A DNA stretch of 64,000 nt from NCBI GenBank assembly GCA_964611335.1, contig CAZSXR010000002.1, forward strand, positions 434,001 to 498,000. The letters are read 5' to 3'. This DNA comes from BOG-1112 sp964611335. Its GTDB lineage: Bacteria; Bdellovibrionota_B; Oligoflexia; Oligoflexales; Bog-1112. A program made the translations under genes and the position numbers. This document shows positions 26,109 to 35,091 of the stretch, one piece after another (position 1 is the stretch's first letter; every line of letters starts with the position of its first letter). The notes beneath the pieces were generated by a model. It did not search any database and was not told where the DNA came from. It saw nothing but the letters and a program-made list of their open reading frames with translations.

Positions 26109-26819
26109 GTGAATTTGACACTTATTATTATTCCAACATATAACGAATCAATGAACATTTCTCACCTACTCACAGCAATTTGGGCTTCAGTTCCTGAAGC
26201 TCATGTTCTCATCGTCGATGATAACAGTCCAGACGGGACTGGGAAGCTTGTAAAAAATCTTCAGCAGACCAATAACAAACTCTTTCTATTAGAGAGAAAA
26301 AGTAAAAATGGTTTGGGAACAGCATACATTGCTGGCTTTCGATGGGCTTTGGATCGTGAATACGAAAAGATCATTCAAATGGATGCAGATTTCTCGCATG
26401 ATCCCAAAATCTTGCCCATTATGATTGAGAAACTTGAAAATAATCCTGTCGTTATTGGCAGCAGATACATTCAAGGAGGTGGAACGCTCCATTGGAGTTT
26501 TGCTCGCAAATGTATAAGTAAAGTAGGCTCTTTTTATGCAAGATCTATTTTGGGACTACCGATTCATGATTTCACAGGCGGGTTTAATGGGTGGAGGAGG
26601 ATTGTTCTCAATACAGTTGATCTTAATGCTATCAAAAGCCAAGGCTATTCCTTTCAAATTGAATTGAAGTTTAGATCTGCTTGTGCACACTTTCCTCTTC
26701 TTGAAATTCCAATAATCTTTAATGAAAGACGTTCAGGGCAATCCAAAATGTCTTATAAAATTATACTTGAGGCTATACGTGCTGTTTGGCGAATTAGAAA
26801 AGAGAGTCTAAAGAATTAG
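26109..26819 (+). CDS. glycosyltransferase family 2, dolichol/polyprenol-phosphate mannosyltransferase-like
   Basis: 236 residues. The GT2 GT-A fold is evident: IIPTYNESMNIS, VLIVDDNSPDGTGKLV, IQMDADFSHDP (the DxD metal site) and GSRYIQGGGTLHWSFARK. The order and spacing match single-domain DPM1-type enzymes, which transfer a hexose to polyprenyl phosphate on the cytoplasmic face. No C-terminal membrane domain is present. It ends the ribF-deacetylase-GT4-GT2 chain and converges with a lipoprotein gene, sharing four bases. Confidence 0.9.
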   Translation: MNLTLIIIPTYNESMNISHLLTAIWASVPEAHVLIVDDNSPDGTGKLVKNLQQTNNKLFLLERKSKNGLGTAYIAGFRWALDREYEKIIQMDADFSHDPKILPIMIEKLENNPVVIGSRYIQGGGTLHWSFARKCISKVGSFYARSILGLPIHDFTGGFNGWRRIVLNTVDLNAIKSQGYSFQIELKFRSACAHFPLLEIPIIFNERRSGQSKMSYKIILEAIRAVWRIRKESLKN

Positions 26820-28135
26820 AAAATCTGTCTTAAAGTTTGAGTAGTTCCATCCGCAGAGTCCAAAACAAAAATTCGAGATTTCGGATTCGTTGTCAGTTTT
26901 GCATTTTGAAACATAGATGAATAGACGATTCTGTAATTCTTCTGAGTTGCACCACTGTTTATAAAAGCACCTAAGATTCGAATATCTACTTGATTGGGAG
27001 CCGCGCAAATACCCCCTGTGAATGCCGTCCAAGATGAATCATTAAAACTTGGTAGAATTTGTTTCAAATTATCTGAACCAGTCAATAGGACCAAGGTTGT
27101 TCCTGATACAGGATTTTGATTTTGACAAAGATGTGTTTCTAGCCCGACATAAACACCTATTTGATCAGATCCACTAAAAGAAAGAGAGAGCAGTTTTGAA
27201 GCTGAGCTACTATTTGAATCCGTAGGGTTGATGCTTTGCCCCGGGACTCCTTTTGTGTCAGCTGGTAAAAGAACATTTGTAATATTTTGTTTTATCTTTT
27301 TCTCTGAATTTCCATTTATCGAAACAGTAGATTGTGAGCTTGTTATATCTTGAATAAAATAAGCTCCCTTTTGACTTAAAGAAAAAGTTTTAGTTCCACC
27401 AAGCAACAATTTGCTGGAAGTCAATGCAGCCCCCCAAACACTCGACGTTTTAGATGGCAGAGTAGTTTGTTGAAAAGAAAGGGCCCCCTTGGGATTTGAG
27501 TATGTAATAAGATCTGTTGAGTTCGCTAAAAAAAATAGAACCGTTGAATTTTGGATGGATGTTTGAGTTGCAGGATCTGCAATAGTCGCCCACTTGACAG
27601 TTGAAGCTCCTTCGGCAAGATTGGTAAAAGCAAAATAAGTTGCGGGGGTTTCTTGACTAAAGACAAGAGAAGACACCGCTCCTTGTTTGAGAATCGGAGC
27701 AGAGATGTCTTTCCCTGTTGCAAAATCGACGCGGTAAAGTTGACTGGAGTTTCCAACTCCCGCTTCGTAAGTTTGGAAAAATACGTACTTTCCATCTGGA
27801 GAAATCCAGACGTCTGTTTCTTGAAGTCTCACCCCCTTAGAAAGAACTCCTTCAGACATTAAAAGGGTGGGTGATATGTCAGTTGTTGATCCGATATCCG
27901 AACTGACTTTGTAAATGCGTCGGCTTCCCCCATCGCGGGTAGAAATAAAAACAATACTCTTGCCATCTGCGCTTATTGCAGGATTAAAATCACCGGAGCC
28001 ACTAGAGATAGCTAGGTCTAGACCTTGTCGCGGCGTAGGTTCTTGGCTATGATCTTCTCGTCCTCCGCCACAACTCTGAAGAAGAGCGGCTAAAATAAGG
28101 ATTAAGCAATTTCTATAATTTAAGTTCATGCACAC
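26816..28135 (-). CDS. lipoprotein with WD40-like (PD40/TolB-type) propeller repeats
   Basis: 439 residues. A GGGAG Shine-Dalgarno is seven bases from the GTG at 28135, giving the start MCMNLNYRN, though an ATG two codons in is possible. The signal peptide ends in the lipobox LLQSC, with GGG behind the lipidated Cys. PD40-type motifs follow: NPAISADGKSIVFISTRDGGSRRIYKV and WISPDGKYVFFQTYEAG. The rest is Ser/Thr-rich with several short propeller-like repeats. Similar to Tol-Pal TolB-like or BamB-like lipoproteins only in architecture; no specific function is known. Confidence 0.8.
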   Translation of the reverse strand: MCMNLNYRNCLILILAALLQSCGGGREDHSQEPTPRQGLDLAISSGSGDFNPAISADGKSIVFISTRDGGSRRIYKVSSDIGSTTDISPTLLMSEGVLSKGVRLQETDVWISPDGKYVFFQTYEAGVGNSSQLYRVDFATGKDISAPILKQGAVSSLVFSQETPATYFAFTNLAEGASTVKWATIADPATQTSIQNSTVLFFLANSTDLITYSNPKGALSFQQTTLPSKTSSVWGAALTSSKLLLGGTKTFSLSQKGAYFIQDITSSQSTVSINGNSEKKIKQNITNVLLPADTKGVPGQSINPTDSNSSSASKLLSLSFSGSDQIGVYVGLETHLCQNQNPVSGTTLVLLTGSDNLKQILPSFNDSSWTAFTGGICAAPNQVDIRILGAFINSGATQKNYRIVYSSMFQNAKLTTNPKSRIFVLDSADGTTQTLRQIF

Positions 28136-28231
28136 AAAAAGACTCCCTTTAGGAATGAATTTAAGCAGTGCTTAGCCTATAACAATATTCCATTGCGGAA
28201 AAGGAAAGTCGTTAGGAAGTAACTTGCTATC

Positions 28232-29245
28232 ATGACAAAAACATCTCATCACATTCTCTTTCTTGACGGGCTTCAAAAAGCTCTTTCTAGAATTCAAGAT
28301 CAAAGTCCTGGCATGATTGTTATTCATGGCTCTTGTGAGTACTTCATATTCAAAGCGCTCAATGCAATTAAGACAATATGGAAACAAAAAACTTCATCAG
28401 CGAGTTTTACTTGGGAAGCAGAGGAACTCAAAAAAGAGACTTTTTATGAGCTTTGCGAGCAACGAAACCTTTTTGAAAAGGCAAGCTTACATGTCATTAG
28501 AAAACTTAAAAAACAGGTTGAATTAGCCTCATGGATTTCAAGTTTAAACAGCCCTCCTCAAAATCTGCTGGTGATAACCACAGAAACTGAGAAACTCGCC
28601 CCAAAATTTCAAATCTGTGCTGAAAAACTTCAAGCTTTCATAATACCATGCCAAAAACCATTCAAGACTGAGTTGGGAAGTATAGCCAATCAACTTCTTA
28701 AAAAACGTAAACTCAATTTAGCTCCTGACGCTTTGAAAAAGCTTTTAACCGCTGTAGGTGAAGACCTTTATACTCTCGAAAATGAAATAGACCGCCTATC
28801 TCTACTTTTCACAGATGAAAAACCAGTAAACTCTGCTCAACTTGCTCCTTTTTTATCTTCTCTTTCCGAAGAACAGAGTTTTAAATTGGTAAATCTTCTG
28901 CTTGAACATAAACATGCACAAGCACATCTCTTCGTCAGTGAGCTTCTTTGCCAAGGAGAAAGCCCGATCAGTATTGCCGGACTCCTAGCATGGCATTGCA
29001 GAAACACACTGAAAATTTTTGAATCTGCTCGTTCATCTCACAAACCCACGACTCTTCGCCTCTCATACACCCTCTTAAAGGGATATCAACACTACATAAA
29101 AACAATAAAGCCCATCGATATTATTCAAGCTATGAGAGCATGCCAACATGTTGATACGGCTCTAAAATCAACCTCCATTCCTGCAGAAGAATTGCTCGCT
29201 TTACCTTTGCTTTGTTTAAATCGCCAAACAATGCAGTATAATTAA
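28232..29245 (+). CDS. holA: DNA polymerase III delta subunit (clamp loader)
   Basis: 337 residues. The delta family order is visible: the N-terminal GSCEYFIFKAL takes the place of a weakly kept nucleotide-binding region, a middle EDLYTLENEIDRLSLL segment and the C-terminal PAEELLALPLLCLN helix match the collar and domain-III region. Delta opens the beta clamp. It is divergent from the lipoprotein gene and precedes an exported propeller-like gene. Confidence 0.85.
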   Translation: MTKTSHHILFLDGLQKALSRIQDQSPGMIVIHGSCEYFIFKALNAIKTIWKQKTSSASFTWEAEELKKETFYELCEQRNLFEKASLHVIRKLKKQVELASWISSLNSPPQNLLVITTETEKLAPKFQICAEKLQAFIIPCQKPFKTELGSIANQLLKKRKLNLAPDALKKLLTAVGEDLYTLENEIDRLSLLFTDEKPVNSAQLAPFLSSLSEEQSFKLVNLLLEHKHAQAHLFVSELLCQGESPISIAGLLAWHCRNTLKIFESARSSHKPTTLRLSYTLLKGYQHYIKTIKPIDIIQAMRACQHVDTALKSTSIPAEELLALPLLCLNRQTMQYN

Positions 29246-29277
29246 ATAGACAATTCAATCATTTCTACGTGTGGACT

Positions 29278-30243
29278 ATGAAAAATTTTTTCATTAAATG
29301 TATTCTTTTATGTAATTTTTACAGCATCTTATTTGCTTCAGAAACAAAACCTACAAGTCTTTCTGAAATCACGATGGATAGTAAACAAATAGAAAGCATT
29401 TCATCAGACCTACCTGCTAAATCCTTAGGGGTCGACAGTTTTGAAAACGTGTGGTTTATAGGTTCACATTTTTTATGGAAGTGGGTTCCTACTCGTCAGA
29501 CACTTCAAAAGATTAAACTCGCAACAGAACTTCCTTTAAGACAGCTCTTTGTTCAAGATGACCACATTTTTGTAAGTGACGATGAAAGTCTTTTTTATAT
29601 CGAAAGCAATCCAGTAAAAATAGTAAGCTACAAAAGTTTAGATGAAAATTCCCAATCTCTCGCTTTGGATTTCAATGCTGAACACAATTTTTGGATAAAA
29701 TCTGACGGCATTTATGAATTATCTTTAGAAGAAAATTCATTAAGAAAAATACACGCCCATAACATTAGATTTATGGAAGAGGCAAAATATTTATATATTC
29801 CATCACAAGAAACTTTATGGATGCTGAGAAATAAAACACTTTCCTGTCTCAATTACTCCAACTTCAAACAATCAAATGCATCTACAGAAAAAATCGCAGA
29901 AAAAATTCAGGATATTCAGAAAGTTGGAAAGAATATTTTTGCTCTATCCCGCTACGCAGTTTTCAGATACAGCGAAAGCGGAAAACTCATTCAAACTGTT
30001 CCTGTAAGCTCGACACGAAGAATAGTTCTTTCTTCTTTGAAAAAAGATTCTCATGTTTATGTTTTCCAAGATAGACTTCTCGAAGTTCATAGACCCAAGG
30101 AAGAAAAAACTTATCATTTTTATCTCGATCTTGAACGCGTTCATAAAGCAACAACGATGTTTTTTCAAAGCGCATACCTTGGACTCATTTTAGATGGGAA
30201 ACCTAGAGTGTATGAATTTTCTACAAAAGCTTGGGATTCATAA
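29278..30243 (+). CDS. exported protein of unknown function with propeller-like repeats
   Basis: 321 residues from the ATG at 29278 (MKNFFIKC); an in-frame ATG at 29269 gives three extra residues. A signal peptide, MKNFFIKCILLCNFYSILFAS, is followed by several short motifs of the form xFxNVWFIGSHFLWKW and NFWIKSDGIYELS that look like divergent beta-propeller blades. No enzyme motif or Cys pattern is evident. It is separated from holA by about 30 bases and is followed by a gap holding the promoter region of the heme A genes. Confidence 0.65.
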   Translation: MKNFFIKCILLCNFYSILFASETKPTSLSEITMDSKQIESISSDLPAKSLGVDSFENVWFIGSHFLWKWVPTRQTLQKIKLATELPLRQLFVQDDHIFVSDDESLFYIESNPVKIVSYKSLDENSQSLALDFNAEHNFWIKSDGIYELSLEENSLRKIHAHNIRFMEEAKYLYIPSQETLWMLRNKTLSCLNYSNFKQSNASTEKIAEKIQDIQKVGKNIFALSRYAVFRYSESGKLIQTVPVSSTRRIVLSSLKKDSHVYVFQDRLLEVHRPKEEKTYHFYLDLERVHKATTMFFQSAYLGLILDGKPRVYEFSTKAWDS

Positions 30244-30405
30244 CCGTTTTATGCGTATTTTTTAATCATTTATCATTAACCCGCGACACTGCACAACCCC
30301 ACTCTTTATAATTATTTGAATCTTAGACTTCCAAGTGTAGTCTTAAAAAGAACTATGGATTATAAGAATAAGACCCAATTGATTTAACGATAAGGAATGT
30401 GGATC

Positions 30406-30546
30406 ATGAGGAAACCAGCGAGGAACATGAGGAAAGAAACAGAAGGATGGTTACACCTTGCCATTTTAATTTTTCTTTTCCCTGCGCTCTTCTTTCTCTG
30501 CGTGTATTTCCCAATATGGGTGGGTTTGACTCCACGATTTCCTTAA
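30406..30546 (+). CDS. candidate small membrane protein upstream of ctaA (46 aa)
   Basis: An ATG at 30406 with AAGGA nine bases upstream opens a 46-codon frame ending at 30546. It has one strong helix, WLHLAILIFLFPALFFLCVY, with a basic N-terminus (MRKPARNMRK), so it would be anchored N-in. The frame overlaps the 5' extension of the ctaA frame. It is just 20 bases before the likely ctaA start, so it may be coupled to ctaA. No family is recognised; it may be a coding segment or a spurious frame. Confidence 0.5.
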   Translation: MRKPARNMRKETEGWLHLAILIFLFPALFFLCVYFPIWVGLTPRFP

Positions 30547-30566
30547 AAACTCTGAACAGTTCTGTT

Positions 30567-31529
30567 ATGCAAAATTCAATGAATCCGCAGTTTGAAGATG
30601 TACGTGCTGTAGGGAAATCTGCATTCAAGATTGCCTGCCTTTGTTTTGGACTTATGACATTGGGCTCGGTTGTAAGAACAACTGACTCAGGACTTTCGTG
30701 TCCGGATTGGCCTATGTGTTTTGGTCGACTCGTCCCCAATATGGATATTCAAATTTTTTTAGAGTGGTTCCATCGTTTAATTGCTTTGATTCTTGGAATT
30801 TTGCTCTTCCGTATCAGTTGGAAAGTTATGAGAACTCCAGCTTTGCGAAGGGTTTTCTCAAAGGAAATTTATCTAGCATTTACTCTCTTTATTTGGCAGT
30901 GCGTACTTGGTGGTTTAACTGTACTTAAACTTTTAAATCCCTCCATAGTCTCTTCGCATTTGCTGACGGCTTTACTTTTTTTTGGTCTCTTACTCTGGAT
31001 TTGGCGACGATCCTACTTTTTTAATGTGGTCCCTGTTTATACTCAGACTTCTCAATTTACCCAATGGGCCTTACTCATTGCCGCTGTCTGTGTTTATGTA
31101 CAATTGGGTGTTGGTGGAATGGTTTCTTCAAATAACGCTGGACTTATTTGTCCTGATTTTCCCACGTGTCATGGGTCATGGACTGGCTTAAGCAACCATT
31201 TAACTTTCATACAAATGGTTCATCGCTATTTTGCATTTGCTTTATTCGGTTTTTCACTTTTTCTATTTGTAAAATGTAGACATGAAAACAATCTTAGCGC
31301 TGCGATTGCGTTACGCGCATTTCCATTGTTTTTATCCTTGCAAATATTACTTGGTGTTTTGAATATATTCTTCGCAATGCCTCTTTGGGCTCGAGTTGCT
31401 CATCATGCAAATGGAATTTTTATTTTCGCAACAGTTCTTGTCGGTGGCTTTGATTTGTTATTAGTGAGACAACACAGGAAAAATATTCATATGAGTGGTT
31501 CTTTTCCTATGAAGGAACTTGCTCTATGA
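30567..31529 (+). CDS. ctaA: heme A synthase CtaA
   Basis: 320 residues from the ATG at 30567; the frame is open from 30399 but the added N-terminus is not family-like and overlaps the 46-aa ORF. Eight membrane helices are predicted. It has both conserved Cys-pair loops, GLSCPDWPMCFG and GLICPDFPTCHG, and the heme-ligand His motifs (WFHRLIAL, SSHLLTA, MVHRYFAF, AHHANG). It oxidises heme O to heme A for aa3-type oxidase. No strong Shine-Dalgarno is visible at the start. Overlaps ctaB by four bases. Confidence 0.93.
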   Translation: MQNSMNPQFEDVRAVGKSAFKIACLCFGLMTLGSVVRTTDSGLSCPDWPMCFGRLVPNMDIQIFLEWFHRLIALILGILLFRISWKVMRTPALRRVFSKEIYLAFTLFIWQCVLGGLTVLKLLNPSIVSSHLLTALLFFGLLLWIWRRSYFFNVVPVYTQTSQFTQWALLIAAVCVYVQLGVGGMVSSNNAGLICPDFPTCHGSWTGLSNHLTFIQMVHRYFAFALFGFSLFLFVKCRHENNLSAAIALRAFPLFLSLQILLGVLNIFFAMPLWARVAHHANGIFIFATVLVGGFDLLLVRQHRKNIHMSGSFPMKELAL

Positions 31530-32437
31530 GAGCTTGCACCTCAAATATGAAAGATTGTGCTTTGACTGGTTCTGCGAGGGACTTTTATTTACTTACAAAG
31601 CCAACCATCACTCTGCTTGTTGTCATTACAGTTCTCCCTAGCCTTCTTCTAGCCTCTCCAATTTTTCCGAATCCGATGTTGATTCTTTGGACACTGCTCG
31701 GAACTTGGTTGATAGCTTCTTCAGCGGCAGTTTTTAATCAGCTTTTGGAAGAAGGGGTAGATCAAAGCATGGAAAGAACACGATCGCGTTCACTTCCAAG
31801 CGGTCGCGTTTCTTTATCGTCTGCTCTTTTCTTTGGTATTTTCTTAGCTCTCACTGGGTCTTTGATTCTGTATTTTGGAACACAACCACTTGCGGTTTTA
31901 GTCGCTCTACTTGCACATTTATTTTACATTGTGATCTATACGTTATGGCTTAAAAAAAGAACTCCACAAAACATAGTTATCGGAGGAGCCGCTGGTGCTA
32001 TTGGCCCTCTCATCGGTTGGGCAGCCATCACAGGAACACTCGAGTGGCCTGCATGGATACTTTTTCTTATTATTATTTTATGGACACCTCCTCATTTTTG
32101 GGCTCTTGCTTTGAAATACAAAGCTGATTATGAGAGAGCCAATATACCGATGTATCCTTCTGTATATGGAGATGACAAAACTCGAAAGGCAATGATGCTT
32201 TATTCTACAAGTTTAATTCCTTTTGTTTTTTCATTTCCTTTATTTGGAAAAGCTGGAATTTTGTACACTCTTGTTGCGGGATATTTTGCGCTGAAGTTCG
32301 CATGGGACAGTTTTAAAATTTACAAATCTGGAAACAATGACAATGTTATGCGTTTTTTCCATTTTTCCTGCACCTATACTTTTGCAATTTTTTTAGCCCT
32401 TACTCTCGATCGGCTCATCACATTACTGAGGGTTTAA
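31526..32437 (+). CDS. ctaB: protoheme IX farnesyltransferase (heme O synthase)
   Basis: 303 residues. The start ATG at 31526 overlaps the ctaA stop (ATGA) and has AAGGA nine bases upstream. The UbiA-type prenyl-diphosphate motifs are NQLLEEGVDQSMERTRSRSLPSG near residue 72 and WTPPHFWALALKYKADYERANIPM near 190. It makes heme O, the substrate of CtaA. Eight or nine helices. A 39-codon membrane ORF follows directly. Confidence 0.96.
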   Translation: MRACTSNMKDCALTGSARDFYLLTKPTITLLVVITVLPSLLLASPIFPNPMLILWTLLGTWLIASSAAVFNQLLEEGVDQSMERTRSRSLPSGRVSLSSALFFGIFLALTGSLILYFGTQPLAVLVALLAHLFYIVIYTLWLKKRTPQNIVIGGAAGAIGPLIGWAAITGTLEWPAWILFLIIILWTPPHFWALALKYKADYERANIPMYPSVYGDDKTRKAMMLYSTSLIPFVFSFPLFGKAGILYTLVAGYFALKFAWDSFKIYKSGNNDNVMRFFHFSCTYTFAIFLALTLDRLITLLRV

Positions 32438-32438
32438 A

Positions 32439-32558
32439 TTGCAAAACTCTCTAGGCCCTTTGCAACGCTTTCATAGTCAAAAACGCTTTTGGCTTTACCT
32501 CATCTCTTTGTTGCTATTTCTCGGTTGCATGATTTTGTTGTTTTTTCGACAGGCTTGA
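32439..32558 (+). CDS. candidate small membrane protein after ctaB (39 aa)
   Basis: A 39-codon frame opens with TTG at 32439, one base after the ctaB stop. It has a GAGGG Shine-Dalgarno at 32428-32432, six bases upstream, which is better than that of ctaA. The product has a basic N-terminus and a single helix (FWLYLISLLLFLGCMILLFF). Similar small ORFs occur near cytochrome oxidase biogenesis genes in many bacteria; this one matches none that I can name. Confidence 0.5.
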   Translation: MQNSLGPLQRFHSQKRFWLYLISLLLFLGCMILLFFRQA

Positions 32559-32630
32559 AATGCCTCTTTACTAAGCCCATTGACCTGGCGAGAAATTTCG
32601 TCTTTAATAGCCTCTCCTGTGGAAATCACA

Positions 32631-32646
32631 ACTTAATTACTTAAGT
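32631..32646. promoter_or_regulatory. 16-bp palindrome ahead of the NifU-like gene
   Basis: ACTTAA-TTAC-TTAAGT is a perfect 6-bp inverted repeat with a 4-base spacer, like an operator half-site pair of the CRP/FNR spacing. It lies 14 bases before the ATG at 32661 and immediately before an AGGTAGG Shine-Dalgarno, so a protein bound here would block translation-proximal transcription. The regulator is unknown. The 103-base gap 32559-32660 contains nothing else I can support. Confidence 0.4.
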
Positions 32647-32660
32647 CTTTAGGTAGGTAT

Positions 32661-32888
32661 ATGATCGAGAAAATTACAAAAATTATTGAGGAAGATATTA
32701 ATCCTTACTTGGCATTACATCAGGGTGGGTGTGAATTTGTAGGTTATCAAGATCAAACGAGAATATTGACGATCCGCATGTTTGGGGGATGTTCTGGATG
32801 TCCATCGAGTCAACTAACCCTCTTCAACGGCATTATTCCTATTTTCAAAGAAAAAATCCCTGAAATCGAAGATATAGTTCTGGATTAA
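32661..32888 (+). CDS. NifU-like C-terminal Fe-S scaffold domain protein
   Basis: 75 residues, just the NifU C-terminal (Nfu) domain. The Cys-x2-Cys motif GGCSGCPSS at about residues 44-47 is the [4Fe-4S]-binding pair; LHQGGCEFVGYQ is the family N-terminal block. It serves as a cluster carrier. Placement next to ctaAB suggests use in respiratory-enzyme assembly, as inference only. It shares four bases with map on the opposite strand. Confidence 0.92.
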   Translation: MIEKITKIIEEDINPYLALHQGGCEFVGYQDQTRILTIRMFGGCSGCPSSQLTLFNGIIPIFKEKIPEIEDIVLD

Positions 32889-33637
32889 GGAGCTGTTAGG
32901 ATTTCTACTTTGCCGTTACTGCGGATAGCGATGGTGTGCTCAAACTGCGCTGAGAGCTTGTGATCATAGGTCACTGCAGTCCACCCATCAGACAAAAGCT
33001 TACAACGCCAATCTCCTTCGTTGATCATTGGTTCTATTGTAAAAGTCATCCCACGCGTAAGCCTTGCACCTTTCCCTGCTTTTCCATAATGGGGAATCTG
33101 AGGATCTTCATGAAAGATTCTTCCAATACCATGCCCTACAAATTCTCTTACAACTTCATACTTACAGGACTCAGCATAAGCCTGAATAGCAGCTCCGATA
33201 TCACCTACACGGGCTCCATCATGAACAACATCTATACCGATATTCAAACACCTCTGTGCACATTCAACAAGTCGTTTAGCTTTCTCTGAAACATTCCCGA
33301 CGTAAAACGTTCGTGAAGAGTCACCATGAAAACCGTTTACTATGGGAGTCACATCCACATTGATGATGTCACCATCTTTTAAAATGTGTTTAGGATTAGG
33401 AATTCCATGACATACAACTTCGTTGACAGATGTGCATACGGATTTTGGAAACCCTTTATAAAAGAGGGGAGCAGATCGAGCTCCCTTTTTCTGCGTCATT
33501 TGCTCTACAAGATCGTTGATATCCTGAGTTGAAATTCCTGGTTTTATGTAGCTACCAATTTCTTCAAGAAGCTGCCATGCAAGCACCCCTGCTTTTTTCA
33601 TCTCATCTATTTCTGCATCTGTTTTAAGAATAATCAA
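32885..33637 (-). CDS. map: methionine aminopeptidase, type I
   Basis: 250 residues from TTG at 33637, overlapping the upstream gene's stop as TTGA. This yields the canonical N-terminus MIILKTDAEIDEMKKAG; the open frame to 33676 is not family-like. Metal ligands are in place: NVDVTPIVNGFHGDSSRTF, GHGIGRIFHEDP, TIEPMIN and QFEHTIAI. It removes initiator Met. In many bacteria map is in the spc operon; here it is remote, behind a solute-binding protein. Confidence 0.96.
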   Translation of the reverse strand: MIILKTDAEIDEMKKAGVLAWQLLEEIGSYIKPGISTQDINDLVEQMTQKKGARSAPLFYKGFPKSVCTSVNEVVCHGIPNPKHILKDGDIINVDVTPIVNGFHGDSSRTFYVGNVSEKAKRLVECAQRCLNIGIDVVHDGARVGDIGAAIQAYAESCKYEVVREFVGHGIGRIFHEDPQIPHYGKAGKGARLTRGMTFTIEPMINEGDWRCKLLSDGWTAVTYDHKLSAQFEHTIAIRSNGKVEILTAP

Positions 33638-35091
33638 GGAACACCCCCAGTTGTCATCAGTACACTTAAAAACCAATCAGGATCTTTCACATCTATGCTC
33701 AACTTCTTTTTTACAAGTCCCTTTGTTTCTAAACAGGTTTTATGCTGCATCAAAACGCTAATGCTTTCAAGTTCGTACAAATTTTTATGAATTATTTTTA
33801 ATAAATTAAAATCAGGTTGTTGATAAGTTAGAGATTTACGGTATTTCTCTAAGACTCTATCCAACTCTGGATGAACTTTTTTACTTTGACCTAAGGTAGA
33901 CCGTCCTTTCGAATGAAAGGAATCATAAAGATCAAGATCAGGCCACGGAATAAAGATACCACTAATAAGACCTTCAAGTCGAGGATCCTGAATTGAAACA
34001 AACTGAACATCAAACCCACCAACCATAAGGGTATCGCTTAATACTTTTTCTACAAGCCCTATTCGTTCTCGTTGTGTGCTTAGATACAAAGGGGTTCGTG
34101 TGTTTGAACGACTCAAAACAAATTTTGGAACATGCAATGTCGAATCATACCCGGGGTGATTTTTAGGTATGAGAGAACTCGGGTCTTCAGCCCAAGAACC
34201 ACTTGCAATTTTTCTTAGCGCTTCTCGCGGAAATAAGGAAGATATGCGTTTGCGAATATTTTGTTGAATATGATCTTTTTCATACCAAATTACAGAACTC
34301 ATTAAAGGAAGATCTATAAGATTTTCACAGGGTGTTTTCTCTAGAAATTTATGTTTTTCCAAAGCTGGAATATGACTTTCAGACATAATGAATCGAAAGC
34401 CCTTCCGATTGTATTTATCAAAGTCTTCTCCAGTTTCGAATATAAGAGTTGCAGATGACGAAGAATATTGAGAATTAGGCGTTAGTAAAATAGAATTTCC
34501 GGATTTTTGGGGTATGTATCGGCCAACACACTCAAATTTAATTGAATCTGAAGTCTTTCTTTCTCTCCAAAGCGCAATACCATTGAAAATATATGGACCA
34601 AATTCTGGAGATTTTTTCCAGATAATTTTGAGAGTCTCTCGTTCCGTTTGAAATCGGAATTCAGGCAACTGCCATAGACCTGACCCCTTTTCCTCAACTA
34701 TAATTTCCATATTTTTCTTTAGGAAATTTTGGAGATCCAACGAACTGAATTCACTTCCACTCCACCAAAAAATACCTGACCGCAAATGCAATGTCCAGAC
34801 AGCCTCTTTAGAATTTGACTCGACATGAATATCTTTGAGCACTAAAGACTCTGATTCTTTTTTTTGTAGGTTGAGCCTGGTGAGTGAAGGGCAAATTAAG
34901 CGCCCAAGTACGGGGTCTTTTGAAAGCCATTCCTTTGGTTTCTTTTCATCAAAAGACGGAATAGGCCAACCAGCAATACTGAGTTCAGCCCATGCCAAGG
35001 TTGATATAAAAAAACAGGAAATACTTAGATAAGAGAGTGCTTTTAAACAAAAGCAAAACCATCTGTACGAATAGAATTTTGACCTTCCCAA
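33634..35091 (-). CDS. ABC-type oligopeptide solute-binding protein-like (SBP family 5)
   Basis: 485 residues. The N-terminus MGRSKFYSYRWFCFCLKALSYL leads into a signal peptide ending near TLAWA. The family-5 pattern VWTLHLRSGIFWWSGSEFSSLDLQNFLKK is visible, and the C-terminal half has LEGLISGIFIPWPDLDLYDSFHSKG, reminiscent of the peptide-binding fold. No permease or ATPase gene is adjacent. The gene overlaps its upstream neighbour by 49 bases and no later start keeps the signal peptide. Divergent, so its ligand cannot be stated. Confidence 0.75.
   Translation of the reverse strand: MGRSKFYSYRWFCFCLKALSYLSISCFFISTLAWAELSIAGWPIPSFDEKKPKEWLSKDPVLGRLICPSLTRLNLQKKESESLVLKDIHVESNSKEAVWTLHLRSGIFWWSGSEFSSLDLQNFLKKNMEIIVEEKGSGLWQLPEFRFQTERETLKIIWKKSPEFGPYIFNGIALWRERKTSDSIKFECVGRYIPQKSGNSILLTPNSQYSSSSATLIFETGEDFDKYNRKGFRFIMSESHIPALEKHKFLEKTPCENLIDLPLMSSVIWYEKDHIQQNIRKRISSLFPREALRKIASGSWAEDPSSLIPKNHPGYDSTLHVPKFVLSRSNTRTPLYLSTQRERIGLVEKVLSDTLMVGGFDVQFVSIQDPRLEGLISGIFIPWPDLDLYDSFHSKGRSTLGQSKKVHPELDRVLEKYRKSLTYQQPDFNLLKIIHKNLYELESISVLMQHKTCLETKGLVKKKLSIDVKDPDWFLSVLMTTGGVP

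Noticed and set aside
30399..30566. N-terminal extension of ctaA to 30399
   Set aside because: It contains no CtaA-like sequence, lacks a Shine-Dalgarno at 30399, and overlaps a better-supported 46-codon frame.
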